Source: Alteromonas gilva (GTDB taxonomy: Bacteria; Pseudomonadota; Gammaproteobacteria; Enterobacterales; Alteromonadaceae). Taken from it: 64,000 bases of DNA. Made by a program: the position numbers and the translations under genes. The notes under the pieces were generated by a model. The model had not been told where the DNA came from. It made no database searches and worked only from the letters and a program-made list of their open reading frames with translations. The stretch covers positions 2,914,001-2,978,000 of the forward strand of contig NZ_JAQQXP010000001.1 of assembly GCF_028595265.1 (NCBI RefSeq). The letters are read 5' to 3'. Below, piece by piece: positions 25,232-34,886 of this stretch (its first letter is position 1; every line of letters starts with the position of its first letter).

Positions 25232-28084
25232 ATGAAACTACAAAAAGCGCTTATCGCCTCTTTACTGTTAACCCTGTGGGGCTGTTCAGAACCCCCAACT
25301 CCACAACAGACAGCACAACCACAGCCGGCATCTCCTGCCGCCAGTGAACTCAGGGTAGATTACGAAACCTACACCCTTGAAAACGGCCTGACCGTAGTGC
25401 TGCATGTGGATAAGTCTGACCCCATTGTGGCAATGGCGACGGTTGTACATGTTGGCTCGAACCGGGAAAAACCAGGACGCACAGGCTTTGCTCACTTTTT
25501 TGAACACATGTCGTTTAACGACTCGGAAAATGTGCCCAAAGGCGCTAACCGTAAAATGATCCCGGAACTCGGCGGTACGCGCAACGGCGGTACCTGGAGT
25601 GACGGCACCATCTATTATGAAGTCGTGCCGAAAGACGCCTTCGATAAATTACTTTGGATAGACTCAGATCGCCTTGGTTACATGATAAATACCGTCGACC
25701 AGGGTACCCTCGAACGCGAAAAACAAGTGGTAAAAAATGAAAAGCGTCAGCGCGTGGACAACCGCCCTTACGGCCATATGGACCATGTGGTGCGCAAAGC
25801 TCTGTACCCACAAGGACACCCCTATAACTGGACTGTGATTGGCGACCTGGCCGATCTGCAGGCTGCTACGCTTGATGATGTGCGTGAGTTTTACAACCAG
25901 TTTTATATGCCGTCCAATGCCACCCTGGTCATCGCCGGTGACATCGATATACAACAAACCAAGCAAAAGGTTGAGCGCTGGTTTGGTGAAATCAAAGCCG
26001 GTGAGCCTTCCGCTCCGCTTGAGCCTCAGCCAGTTACCCTTGAAGCAGATAAAAAGCTTTATCATCTGGATAACTTTGCCAAGTTACCCTTAGTGCGCCT
26101 GACCTACCCTACCGTCGAACAATATAGCAAAGACGCCTACGCGCTTGACGCACTGGCGCGATTATTAAGTAACGGCAAAAATGCCGTGCTCTACAAAACA
26201 CTGGTTGAAGAGCTTAAGCTCGCGCCCAGCCCGAATGCCTGGTCGTCAACCGATGAAGTGGCAGGTAGTTTTACCATTAATGTTCAGGCTAATGCAGACG
26301 TGCAGCTCGACAACGTTTACGCGGGTATTCAGCAGGCGCTGGATGATTTCGCCAAAAATGGCTTTACTGACGCACAGCTGCAAACTATAAAAGCGGAGCA
26401 GGAAACCGCGTTTTATTACAGTATTGAAAGTATTCTCGATAAAGCCCTGCAACTGGGAATTTATAACGAATATGCCGGCTCTCCAGGCTTTATTGAGCAG
26501 GATATCGCCAACATCTCTGCAGTCACACGTGACGATGTCATGCGGGTATTTAAGCAGTATATTTACCAACAACCGGCGGTGATTGCGTCTTTTGTGCCAA
26601 AAGATCAACCAGAACTGATCGTCACCGGCTCCGCCAAAGCACCGGTTGTTGAAGAAGAAATCGTACCCGGACAAGAGCCTGAATTTGAAGAAAAGCCGGT
26701 GGAATATACCAAAACGCCGACCCAACATGACCGTTCAGAGCCCCCCTTATCCGAGTTGCCAACGCTTTCAACGCCGGATATCTGGCGTAATACACTGGCT
26801 AACGGTATGGAAGTTATTGGAATTACTACTACTGAGCTGCCTGTGGTTAACTTCGCCCTTACCATAGACGGTGGTCAGTGGCTCGATCCTGCCGGTAAAA
26901 CGGGTACCGCGTTATTAATGGCACAAATGCTCAATGAGGGTACGGCAACAAAGACACCTCAGGAGCTGGAACAGGCTATTGGTCAGCTTGGCGCGCAACT
27001 GTCTGTCGCGGCAAACCGGGATGCTATTACCCTGTCAGGCCGGGTACTGGCCAGGCATTATCCGGCACTAATGGAATTAGCCGCAGAAATGCTGCTGGCG
27101 CCGCGCTGGGATGAAAACGAGTTTAACCGCCTGAAATCCACCCGCCTTACGCGCATTAAACAGAGCGAAGGCAATGCTGCACGCATTGCCAGCAATGTAT
27201 TTAGCCATTTACTCTATGGCGACAATCACGTCGCAGGGGTACCCATGGGTGGCACCAAAGAAAGTGTAGAAGCGATTACATTAGATGACGTAAAAGCGTA
27301 TTACGATGAGGTCATTTCGCCCAAACAGGCTACCTTGCATGTGGTGGGCGCATTAGCTCCCGAAGCTGTGACTGCAGCAGCCAATGCACTGAGTCAATGG
27401 CAAGGCAGTGCAATCACGCTGCCAGCTCAACCTGCGGTTACCGCTGTTACTCAGCCAACGGTTTATTTTGTCGATGTACCAGATGCTAAACAGTCGGTTA
27501 TCTATGTGGGTAAAACGGTTTTACCGGCCAGTGATCCGGATTTTTATGCTATCGATTTTGCCAATGAACGCCTCGGTGGCGGAATGAGTGCGCGTTTAGG
27601 TCAGACACTGCGTATTCAAAAAGGCTACACGTACGGTGCCTATTCTTATTTACCTGAAGCGCGCTATCAGGTGCCTTTTATTGCGGCCTCACAGGTGCGC
27701 ACCAATGTGACTTTAGAGTCGCTGCAAATCTTTAAGGAATTAATAGGCCAGTATCAGCCAACTTACCAGCAGGATGATCTGGATGTAGCTAAAAATATGG
27801 TGATCAAAGCGAACTCGCGACGCTTTGAAACACTGAACAGTTTGCTGGACATGCTGCAAAATATAAGTCGTTTTGACCTGGCTGAGGATTACATTGCGCA
27901 GCAGCAAGGATTTGTTCAATCAGCCACCCTTGAGGAGATTCACCGGGTAATCAATACATACCTTAATGAACAGCAAATGATTTACCTCGTTGTAGGGGAT
28001 GCTGCAACCCAGTTAGAACGCATTGAAAAGCTCGGTTATGGTAAACCGGTAGTGCTGGATATTTATGGCAACAAGCTACATTAG
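25232..28084 (+). CDS. M16 family zinc metallopeptidase, lipoprotein
   Basis: A 950-residue pitrilysin-type peptidase. The N-terminus is a lipoprotein signal with lipobox LWGC (Cys at residue 18), so it is membrane-anchored and faces the periplasm. The inverted zinc motif HFFEH lies near residue 88, with the third ligand Glu in the following EKQVVKNEKRQ segment about 75 residues later. A second M16 half follows from about residue 500 and lacks HxxEH, as is usual for these two-half proteins. Likely role: degradation of imported peptides. I chose the second ATG (25232, GGAAAG upstream); 25220 is possible. Confidence 0.92.
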   Translation: MKLQKALIASLLLTLWGCSEPPTPQQTAQPQPASPAASELRVDYETYTLENGLTVVLHVDKSDPIVAMATVVHVGSNREKPGRTGFAHFFEHMSFNDSENVPKGANRKMIPELGGTRNGGTWSDGTIYYEVVPKDAFDKLLWIDSDRLGYMINTVDQGTLEREKQVVKNEKRQRVDNRPYGHMDHVVRKALYPQGHPYNWTVIGDLADLQAATLDDVREFYNQFYMPSNATLVIAGDIDIQQTKQKVERWFGEIKAGEPSAPLEPQPVTLEADKKLYHLDNFAKLPLVRLTYPTVEQYSKDAYALDALARLLSNGKNAVLYKTLVEELKLAPSPNAWSSTDEVAGSFTINVQANADVQLDNVYAGIQQALDDFAKNGFTDAQLQTIKAEQETAFYYSIESILDKALQLGIYNEYAGSPGFIEQDIANISAVTRDDVMRVFKQYIYQQPAVIASFVPKDQPELIVTGSAKAPVVEEEIVPGQEPEFEEKPVEYTKTPTQHDRSEPPLSELPTLSTPDIWRNTLANGMEVIGITTTELPVVNFALTIDGGQWLDPAGKTGTALLMAQMLNEGTATKTPQELEQAIGQLGAQLSVAANRDAITLSGRVLARHYPALMELAAEMLLAPRWDENEFNRLKSTRLTRIKQSEGNAARIASNVFSHLLYGDNHVAGVPMGGTKESVEAITLDDVKAYYDEVISPKQATLHVVGALAPEAVTAAANALSQWQGSAITLPAQPAVTAVTQPTVYFVDVPDAKQSVIYVGKTVLPASDPDFYAIDFANERLGGGMSARLGQTLRIQKGYTYGAYSYLPEARYQVPFIAASQVRTNVTLESLQIFKELIGQYQPTYQQDDLDVAKNMVIKANSRRFETLNSLLDMLQNISRFDLAEDYIAQQQGFVQSATLEEIHRVINTYLNEQQMIYLVVGDAATQLERIEKLGYGKPVVLDIYGNKLH

Positions 28085-28096
28085 CCAGCGGTTAAC

Positions 28097-28131
28097 GGTG
28101 CTGCGCCCTAACTCGCAGCGCCGCTTTTTTT
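28097..28131 (+). terminator. Intrinsic terminator after the M16 peptidase gene
   Basis: GGTGCTGCG pairs with CGCAGCGCC (one G-U pair) across an 8-base loop, followed by GC and seven T. It lies 13 bp after the stop codon. Confidence 0.85.
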
Positions 28132-28331
28132 GCTTTATACCTATTTAAAATTAATGCCCCGGACAACACACTGTTGCCTTCTCTTGCCATGCAAACTGGC
28201 GCGTGAAGGGTAGAGTCTGCTTAATGTTAGCGCGATCCAGGATTGTCTTAATAGCGTGGTTGCTGACGTTCAGCGCAGCTAAACCCTGACCTACTCGGGA
28301 GAAGCGGTAATGCAGTTATTTGGCAGGAAAC

Positions 28332-28367
28332 AAAAAAGGCCATAGTGCTTCGCAATATGGCCTTTTT
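28332..28367. terminator. Bidirectional terminator, end of the S9 peptidase gene
   Basis: GGCCATA / TATGGCC stem with an 11-base loop. It has six T on the minus strand and five T on the plus strand. It terminates the S9 peptidase transcript, about 22 bp after its stop. The 200 bp between this and the previous terminator hold no visible gene. Confidence 0.85.
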
Positions 28368-28388
28368 AACAGGTTACTGGCTACATTG

Positions 28389-30302
28389 TTACTGCGGTGC
28401 TAAACCACACTTATTGTCTAACCAGTTAATTAACTCACCATAGAACTGCATTTTATGATCGTAAAACAACGTGTCTGAGAAATGGTCGGCGCCATCCAGT
28501 ACCACATATTTATGATCTTTGTTGAGCCGTTTTAACTCATCAACAAATGCATCACTGTGCTTAATAGGCACCCGCTGGTCGATGTCACCATGTATGACTA
28601 ATATCGGTACATTCGCTTTAGCTACATTTTCCACCGGGCTTACCCCATCGATAGTCGGCTTTTGTAACTTGCTTAACAACGGACTCTCATTGAGTGTTGC
28701 ATTAATTCGTGACAAATCACTTACGCCGGCCCCGGCAACCGTACACTGATAAATATTAGGTTCTCTCAGCGTGGCAGCAAAGGCAGCGTATCCACCATAG
28801 CTCCAGCCAAACATGGCCAGCTTGTCTTTATCGGCCAATCCTTTTGAAACCAGGAAGTTGGCCGCATCATCCAAATCATCCTGCATGGTCAGGCCCCAGT
28901 TTTTATCACCGGCCTTCCAGTGCTCCAGGCCGTAACCTATTGAGCCCCGATAGTTTGGCTGAATCACCAAATAGCCGTGGGAAGCCAGTAACTGTGACCA
29001 GTCATCAAACACAAACGCGTCACGCACCCAGGGTCCGCCGTGTGGCAGCACTATGGTTGGAAACGGCGCTTCACCTTGCGGCTTGGTGACATAAGCGTTG
29101 ATTTTTCTGCCATCACGCGCTTTATACGACACATACAAGGTTTTACCCAGCTTGCTCTTGTCGATAAAAGGCATACGTTCGCCAAGCTTCATTAAATCCT
29201 TTTTGTTGCTTAGCAAATAGTAGGTGCCTGGATCATCCGACGCCTGGGTATATAAAATCACTTGATTGTAGTCGTCAGAGGCGCTGGCTATTGATACTCG
29301 TCCACTCGGCGACAAACCATCGATACTTTCCTGAAGCGCTTTGAACTCTTCGTCTTCAAAAAAGGTTTTGCCAAACTTAGTGGTGTACGTGTAACCAATA
29401 ACATGACCATCATCGTCATACCGTACGCCGTCGACGTCATAGCCATTTAACCCAAACAAGCGCTCGCTGTATTCGCCGGTTTTGATGTCCATTAAGTAAA
29501 CACCAGTGGTGTCTTCTCCATGATTAGCCACAACGTGCAGTTTGTTTGGATCATCAATACTAAAACCGGCTATATCGAAGTTTTCACGATTCTCACCGCC
29601 ATTAGAGTTAATCAAAATCCATTCATCTTCGCCTTTGGCCCGCACATAAGTTTCAATAGCCTGTTTACTGCGGTTCCAGCCCTGCCCTATACGCACTTCA
29701 CCATCACTGTCAGCAACAAAGCCATTGCTGACTTCTGTATTACCACGAAGTACTGTGGAGCTGCGGCCTGTTTTGATATTTAACTTAACCACATCCGGGA
29801 TGTAGTTATCGTTAATATCAATTTCAACAAGAATGTTATCGTCGTCATCCTCGAGCATATCCACAACACTAAAACTCACGGTCTCCCGCTCACGGAAAGG
29901 GATTAACCAGTCGCCTTTACCGTCGGCATCAGTCACCGCAAATTTTGCAACCCAGTATTTGCTGCCGCCATCTTCGAGTAACTGGCGAAAATTTACACCT
30001 ATCTTTTCATTATTGAGCCAGGATACTCCTGACACGCGCATTTTATCGGCGCCGAGTCGTACCGGGTCTTTACCCAACTGATTAGTCTGGTGGATTTCGA
30101 TGATGTAATCACCATCTTTACTGGTTGCTCTGACCAACGCCAGTTGCTTACCGTCTGGCGATATCTGCACGCTGCGAATAGCCGGCAAAATTGCAAAAGA
30201 CTCAATCGTGGATATTTGTTCTTCAGGGCTGGTTTGGGCGTTTCCAACCATGCTAAAAGGTATACCTAATAACGTAATCCCAGCTAATAGCAATTTTTTC
30301 AT
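28389..30302 (-). CDS. S9 family prolyl oligopeptidase-type peptidase
   Basis: A 637-residue exported serine peptidase. A signal peptide (MKKLLLAGITLLGIPFSMVGNAQ) is followed by a beta-propeller-like region (about 30-390) and a C-terminal alpha/beta hydrolase domain. The triad is visible: Ser in GWSYGGYAAF (about residue 500), Asp in HGDIDQRVP, and His in DGADHF. Such enzymes cut short peptides after proline or other residues in the periplasm. It lies directly downstream of a large TonB-dependent receptor on the same strand, which suggests cooperation in peptide uptake. A hairpin separates the two genes. Confidence 0.92.
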   Translation of the reverse strand: MKKLLLAGITLLGIPFSMVGNAQTSPEEQISTIESFAILPAIRSVQISPDGKQLALVRATSKDGDYIIEIHQTNQLGKDPVRLGADKMRVSGVSWLNNEKIGVNFRQLLEDGGSKYWVAKFAVTDADGKGDWLIPFRERETVSFSVVDMLEDDDDNILVEIDINDNYIPDVVKLNIKTGRSSTVLRGNTEVSNGFVADSDGEVRIGQGWNRSKQAIETYVRAKGEDEWILINSNGGENRENFDIAGFSIDDPNKLHVVANHGEDTTGVYLMDIKTGEYSERLFGLNGYDVDGVRYDDDGHVIGYTYTTKFGKTFFEDEEFKALQESIDGLSPSGRVSIASASDDYNQVILYTQASDDPGTYYLLSNKKDLMKLGERMPFIDKSKLGKTLYVSYKARDGRKINAYVTKPQGEAPFPTIVLPHGGPWVRDAFVFDDWSQLLASHGYLVIQPNYRGSIGYGLEHWKAGDKNWGLTMQDDLDDAANFLVSKGLADKDKLAMFGWSYGGYAAFAATLREPNIYQCTVAGAGVSDLSRINATLNESPLLSKLQKPTIDGVSPVENVAKANVPILVIHGDIDQRVPIKHSDAFVDELKRLNKDHKYVVLDGADHFSDTLFYDHKMQFYGELINWLDNKCGLAPQ

Positions 30303-30320
30303 TGTTATTTCCTTTTAAAT

Positions 30321-30350
30321 AAAAAAGGCTCCTGCTAAATGCAGAAGCCT
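30321..30350 (-). terminator. Terminator-like hairpin between receptor and S9 peptidase genes
   Basis: AGGCTCCTGC pairs with GCAGAAGCCT (one mismatch) across a 5-base loop. Six T follow on the minus strand. Placed 34 bp after the receptor stop codon, it would end or reduce transcription into the peptidase gene. Confidence 0.7.
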
Positions 30351-30383
30351 GTTTAGTTAAACAACTGCGGTTCTAAGTGCTAA

Positions 30384-33300
30384 TTAGAATTCAGCCGTGA
30401 AATTAATGAACGGCGTTCTGCCATTAGTATCGTATCCCACACCTAACGGAATGTTGGTATTCGAGAATGTATTAGCCGGGTCAACCGGAGGTGGCGCGTC
30501 GTTAAACACATTACGCACACCAGCACTTACCTGGAATGAATCAAACTCGTAAGAAATACTCACGTTATGCACCGTGTAATCTTCGGTGTAGGACAGCGGA
30601 CGACACTTGAGTGGATCGCCGCTTGAGTTCAGCAAGCCACGACAGCCAACTGTACCTTCTTCGTACTCACCCAGATCGTCTTCTTTACCTTCACCGATGA
30701 AGCGTGTTTCCCAACCGAATACAAAGTCAGAGACTTCTACACGTAGTCTGGCAAATCCGCGCCATTCTGGCACTGCTGGTTCACCTTTAAAGTCATCAAT
30801 CGTACCCAGCACGTCATAGAGTGACTCAGTCATACGGGTGGCTTGCACATCAAGAGTAACGCCAACATTTTGCTCACCAATCAGGATATCGCTTGAGTAG
30901 AAAATGTTGTAGTCGAAACCTTTAGAGGTTAACAAACCAACGTTGATAAAGCTCGAATCAACCAAATCAATCTGCTGATTTTCATCACGCGAGATACGGC
31001 TACAGAACGCAGGGTTACCTTCTTGCGAATAACACTGACCGATGCTGTAGGTTGGGCTTGGCTCAGCGATACTGTTGGTTACCTGAATGTCAAAACGCGT
31101 AAGTGACAGGGTCAGGTCAAAATCATCGCTGAATGGTTGTTCAATAACAAATCCATAGGTTTTAGCCAGTGACGTTTCCGGATTAAGCTCCTGGGAACCA
31201 CCAGTGATTACTTCTGCGCTAACAAAGTTAGTAAACTGGGTTTCTTCTGTGTCACCTATACCCAGACTGGTTGGGTCAACACCGGCTGCCACACAGGCAT
31301 CCAGTACGCTCTGATCACGTTCGTCTTCAACCGGATTGTAAGTAATAGGCGCGGTATCATCCAATGGATCTTCGATTCGTGCATCTTCAGGCACAACACA
31401 AGGATCGCTCAGGCTTTGGAAACCAGTTGTACCATTTAGGAAGCGTTCACGTAAGTTAGGGGCGCGGTAAGATGTACCTTTGGTACCACGCAACGTAAAC
31501 CAGTCTACCGGACGGTAAACCGCTTTCAGGCTGTAGGTACTTTCTGCATCGTAGTAGCTTTCGTCAGAAATACGGCCAGAAGCTGTTAAGGTCAACTCTT
31601 CAGCATACTTGGCGCCACGTAAAAGCGGGAACTCAAGTTCTGCAAACACTTCTTTTAAGTTACGCGCACCGTCAGCACCCTGGTCAGCAAAGTAACCCCA
31701 CAGTAAACCTTCAGAGGCCACATCGTTTGGACTGGATTTAATCTCATCACGACGATATTCCAAACCAATTACCGAACTTACGACTTCGTCGTTCCATGGC
31801 AGCGTTGTTAAATCACCACCAATAAAGCCGTTGACAACAAACTGTGATACTTCAGTGCCAATGGTGCGATCAACCATCAGGTAAGCATGTTCTTCCGGCG
31901 TTAATGTGCCGCCACCAGGCTGATAGATGTTATCTGCAAACAGGTTTACCGGCACACAACCGTCTGAACCGTCGCCACAAGTAACTGAACCATCATCATT
32001 TACAACAGCAGTGTTTAATGCGTTTAACAGGTTCGCTTCACTGATACCCTGACGAGAGTCACTACCCTCAGAGGCGCTATAAGACACATACGCATCGTAA
32101 TACCAGTTGTTCAAACCAATGTTTTCAAATGACAACAGGTTACCTGTTACACCACCGACTAAACGGTACTGCTCAACTTCGATATCAAAGTTGTCGCGAT
32201 CGCCACGAATATTGAGGATAGGTATTACATCCTGCGGGCCGTATGGGAAGCCAATGCCTGCACGGCAGTCTGTGCCGTAAACACCACAGGGGTTGTAAGG
32301 ATTCGACGCAAGCACAGTTTCAAAAATCTGTGCGCCCGGGTTAAAGATTGGAGACTCACGCTTGGCGTACAAGCCTTCGTAATAAAACAATGTATCGCTG
32401 GCGTCATTGAGTGAGTATTCACCGTTTAATAATACCGAGTAACGTTTATTGCGGCTGCGGTAGTCACCACTTCTGAAATAATCAGACTGCTCGTAGGCAT
32501 ACATAGGATCCTGGAAGTCGATATCGAGGAAGCCGTCGCCGTTGCCATCAGGGAACCATAAGTCGTTGATACCGTCACCGTCTGAATCGCCATGGGTCCA
32601 ACCTGGAATCCCATAATCAGGGCCTAACTGACCACCAGTAGGGTCGGCCGTTTCAGACCAGCCTGGAATACCGACGTTAGTGTAGCCATTAGTACGGTAT
32701 ACGCTACCCCAGAATGGAATGCTCATACGGTTAGTCAGCGGGAAAATGTCACAGGTATCGTCGCCACGCGGAATTGGGCCATACCCACTTACACGGCGCA
32801 GAATATCACCTTCTTCGGTTTCCCAGATTCGCTCTTCACAACCTTTCAGGAACGGGTTACCGCCATAGGATTGTGCTTGTCTGTCATCGTATTCTGCACC
32901 GATTGAGATAAAGCCATTATCAAAGGTTTTACCCCACATAGCAGATAATACGGTTTGTTCACCGCCTTCACCATCTGGCTGTAGGTAAGAACCCTGAAGC
33001 TCGAAACCTTCTACGTCTTTACGTAAAATGACGTTAGCCACACCGGCAACCGCATCAGAACCGTAAACGGTTGAGGCACCGTCGAACAGGTTTTCGATGC
33101 GCTGGATCATGACCGCAGGGATCAGGTTCAAGTCAGGCGATGTGGGTGCACCACCCACCCCTGCAGGCGCCATACGACGACCGTTGACCAGTACTAAGGT
33201 ACGTTCTGCACCTAACCCACGAAAACCGATAGTGGCGGCACCCGGACCATTGTCCAGTACGAAACCACCAAAGGTGTTATCGATTTGAGAACCTGCAGCC

Positions 33301-33617
33301 TGGTTAGTACCCTGCAGCATTTGGCCGGCGTCAAACAGGCCCATTTCGCGCGAGATATCACCGCTTATCACCTGCACTGGCGACGCATTTGAAAACTCTG
33401 AGCGACGAATACGAGAACCAGTAACCTGAATCCGTTCAGTTCCTTCCTCTAGTGAATCTTCTGCTAGTGTATCTTCTACTAGAACATCTTCACTCTGTGC
33501 GTTTGTTACTTCTACGTCTTGCGTTTCCTGCGCAAAGGCCGTAGCCGTCGTTATTGAAGCGATGCCGGTAAACAGCGCGAGTCTAACTGCGCTGGCCAGC
33601 TTATTTGCTTTGGTCAT
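30384..33617 (-). CDS. TonB-dependent outer-membrane receptor
   Basis: A 1077-residue outer-membrane receptor. A signal peptide of about 29 residues (ending TAFAQE) is followed by an acidic, repetitive segment (SEDVLVEDTLAEDSLEEGTE, about 42-61), the plug with RIQVTGSRIRRSEFSNASPV and LVNGRRMAPAG, GASTVYGSDAVAGVANVIL, and a long barrel ending in the terminal Phe (INFTAEF). The acidic spacer before the plug is not seen in the other receptor here. The ligand is unknown; the adjacent S9 peptidase hints at peptides. The ATG has CAGGGGTA upstream. Confidence 0.94.
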   Translation of the reverse strand: MTKANKLASAVRLALFTGIASITTATAFAQETQDVEVTNAQSEDVLVEDTLAEDSLEEGTERIQVTGSRIRRSEFSNASPVQVISGDISREMGLFDAGQMLQGTNQAAGSQIDNTFGGFVLDNGPGAATIGFRGLGAERTLVLVNGRRMAPAGVGGAPTSPDLNLIPAVMIQRIENLFDGASTVYGSDAVAGVANVILRKDVEGFELQGSYLQPDGEGGEQTVLSAMWGKTFDNGFISIGAEYDDRQAQSYGGNPFLKGCEERIWETEEGDILRRVSGYGPIPRGDDTCDIFPLTNRMSIPFWGSVYRTNGYTNVGIPGWSETADPTGGQLGPDYGIPGWTHGDSDGDGINDLWFPDGNGDGFLDIDFQDPMYAYEQSDYFRSGDYRSRNKRYSVLLNGEYSLNDASDTLFYYEGLYAKRESPIFNPGAQIFETVLASNPYNPCGVYGTDCRAGIGFPYGPQDVIPILNIRGDRDNFDIEVEQYRLVGGVTGNLLSFENIGLNNWYYDAYVSYSASEGSDSRQGISEANLLNALNTAVVNDDGSVTCGDGSDGCVPVNLFADNIYQPGGGTLTPEEHAYLMVDRTIGTEVSQFVVNGFIGGDLTTLPWNDEVVSSVIGLEYRRDEIKSSPNDVASEGLLWGYFADQGADGARNLKEVFAELEFPLLRGAKYAEELTLTASGRISDESYYDAESTYSLKAVYRPVDWFTLRGTKGTSYRAPNLRERFLNGTTGFQSLSDPCVVPEDARIEDPLDDTAPITYNPVEDERDQSVLDACVAAGVDPTSLGIGDTEETQFTNFVSAEVITGGSQELNPETSLAKTYGFVIEQPFSDDFDLTLSLTRFDIQVTNSIAEPSPTYSIGQCYSQEGNPAFCSRISRDENQQIDLVDSSFINVGLLTSKGFDYNIFYSSDILIGEQNVGVTLDVQATRMTESLYDVLGTIDDFKGEPAVPEWRGFARLRVEVSDFVFGWETRFIGEGKEDDLGEYEEGTVGCRGLLNSSGDPLKCRPLSYTEDYTVHNVSISYEFDSFQVSAGVRNVFNDAPPPVDPANTFSNTNIPLGVGYDTNGRTPFINFTAEF

Positions 33618-34082
33618 TGAAGTACCCCTGGAAAATTATTTTTTTATATTATGTTGAACCAGCTACAGCACAAAAATACGACAAATCGTACCCTTTAAAA
33701 CTGATTCTAAGCAGATACTATGATTTTTTTACTAAAAGTTGTAGCTATTTTTTTTAATTCATTGAACTCTGAGTTTATAAAGCTGTCCAGCTTGAATTAT
33801 TTATCAATAACCATGTAATACAATCAGTTAACATCAGCCCTTTGGGATAACTCGCGGCCACCGGGTAAACTGAGTGCAAATTTTTTTACTATTACAGGGG
33901 ATTTTTCATGAAAAAAATGGCATCTACTGCAGAACAGGGTATATACAGTTCGTTTTACTCACCGAAGGCGTTAAAGCCAATAAATATCAGGCCTTAAAAG
34001 AGCTACTGGTCGGACCGCGGTAGCTTATACAACTGCTCATTAAAGCGCACAACATGTTGCCAGGAGTGTGTCATGATGCCTA
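33618..34082. other. Intergenic region upstream of the second receptor
   Basis: 465 bp without a convincing gene. It holds the receptor promoter region on the minus strand (AT-rich, with a small TACGA-CAAA-TCGTA repeat at 33677-33690). On the plus strand, a 29-codon frame starts at 33908 after AGGGG (MKKMASTAEQG and on). An overlapping frame reads FVLLTEGVKANKYQALKELL and stops at 34023. Together they could be the frameshifted remains of a small gene, but this is weak. Confidence 0.35.
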
Positions 34083-34115
34083 AAAAAACGCGTAATGCTG
34101 AGCATTACGCGTTTT
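34083..34115. terminator. Bidirectional terminator after pspC
   Basis: A perfect inverted repeat AAAACGCGTAATGCT / AGCATTACGCGTTTT around a single central base, with A/T runs on both sides. It lies 36 bp after the pspC stop codon and would end the pspABC transcript. Confidence 0.85.
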
Positions 34116-34150
34116 GTTGGAACATTGTTACCGACAATCTAACCTGGTAC

Positions 34151-34597
34151 TTACAGCCGGCTGATTTCGCGATTAAGCTGAAATTCCCGCGAGGTCACAT
34201 AGGTTTCCATTTTACGTAAACGCGTTTCAATGAACTGGAAACGGTTGGTAATATCATGAAACGCCTGACGTGGTGGCTCGCCCGCCTGCCACACCCGTGT
34301 TTTCAGCTCAACTTTATCCTGTTGGCTGGTGGCGCCAGAATTACGCCATCCCTTACCGCCCGACGCCGCCACTGTCTGTTCAGTATCCATAACCGACATA
34401 TTGCTCGGCTTTTTGTCAAAGATAAACCAACAGGCAATATAGCTGACAATCACGAAAGGACCCGCCAGCAGAAAAAATGCTGTCACGGTTAAAATTCTCA
34501 CCAGCCAGACTTCCAGTCCAAAGTATTCAGCAATCCCTGCACAAACTCCTGCTATTCGACCGTGGTTGGAATCACGATAAATGGTTTTCCCGTTCAT
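34151..34597 (-). CDS. pspC: Phage shock protein C
   Basis: A 148-residue inner-membrane protein of the phage shock response. The N-terminal PspC domain has IYRDSNHGRIAGVCAGIAEY and a membrane segment (about residues 35-62) ending ACWFIFDKK. A cytoplasmic C-terminal part follows with RQAFHDITNRFQFIETRLRK. With PspB it senses envelope stress and releases PspF from PspA. The ATG at 34597 overlaps the pspB stop as ATGA and has GGAG nine bases upstream, so translation is coupled. Confidence 0.93.
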   Translation of the reverse strand: MNGKTIYRDSNHGRIAGVCAGIAEYFGLEVWLVRILTVTAFFLLAGPFVIVSYIACWFIFDKKPSNMSVMDTEQTVAASGGKGWRNSGATSQQDKVELKTRVWQAGEPPRQAFHDITNRFQFIETRLRKMETYVTSREFQLNREISRL

Positions 34598-34833
34598 GCG
34601 CGGTTTCTCCATTCTGGCGTTTCAGAGTCCAGGATTGCTTCTAATGTCTGAATACGTTCAGACATGAGTTCTGCTTTCCCAGCCAATTCCTGAAGCGCAA
34701 TTTGCTCTTCGGCTGATAACCCCTGACTTACCTGCTTTTTGCTGCGGTAGTGCAGGATTAACCAAATTGGCGCCACGAAAACCAAAAAGATGATTAACGG
34801 GGCCAGTATGAGTGCAATAATATCTCCGTCCAT
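34594..34833 (-). CDS. pspB: Phage shock protein B
   Basis: A 79-residue inner-membrane protein: one N-terminal membrane helix (about residues 5-27) and a cytoplasmic coiled-coil tail (about 40-75). The sequence fits PspB with PIWLILHYRSKKQ after the helix. It acts with PspC as the stress sensor of the psp system. It is the middle gene of pspABC and overlaps pspC by four bases. Confidence 0.93.
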   Translation of the reverse strand: MDGDIIALILAPLIIFLVFVAPIWLILHYRSKKQVSQGLSAEEQIALQELAGKAELMSERIQTLEAILDSETPEWRNRA

Positions 34834-34886
34834 TTTTACCTCCGGTCAGAAGCGCTGACCCTCGTCAGCCTTTTATTCTTGATGTG

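Noticed and set aside
33908..34023. Short plus-strand frames (29 codons, and an overlapping FVLLTEGVKANKYQALKELL frame)
   Set aside because: They could be remains of a small frameshifted gene, but the match is too short to call. Kept only as a note in the intergenic entry.
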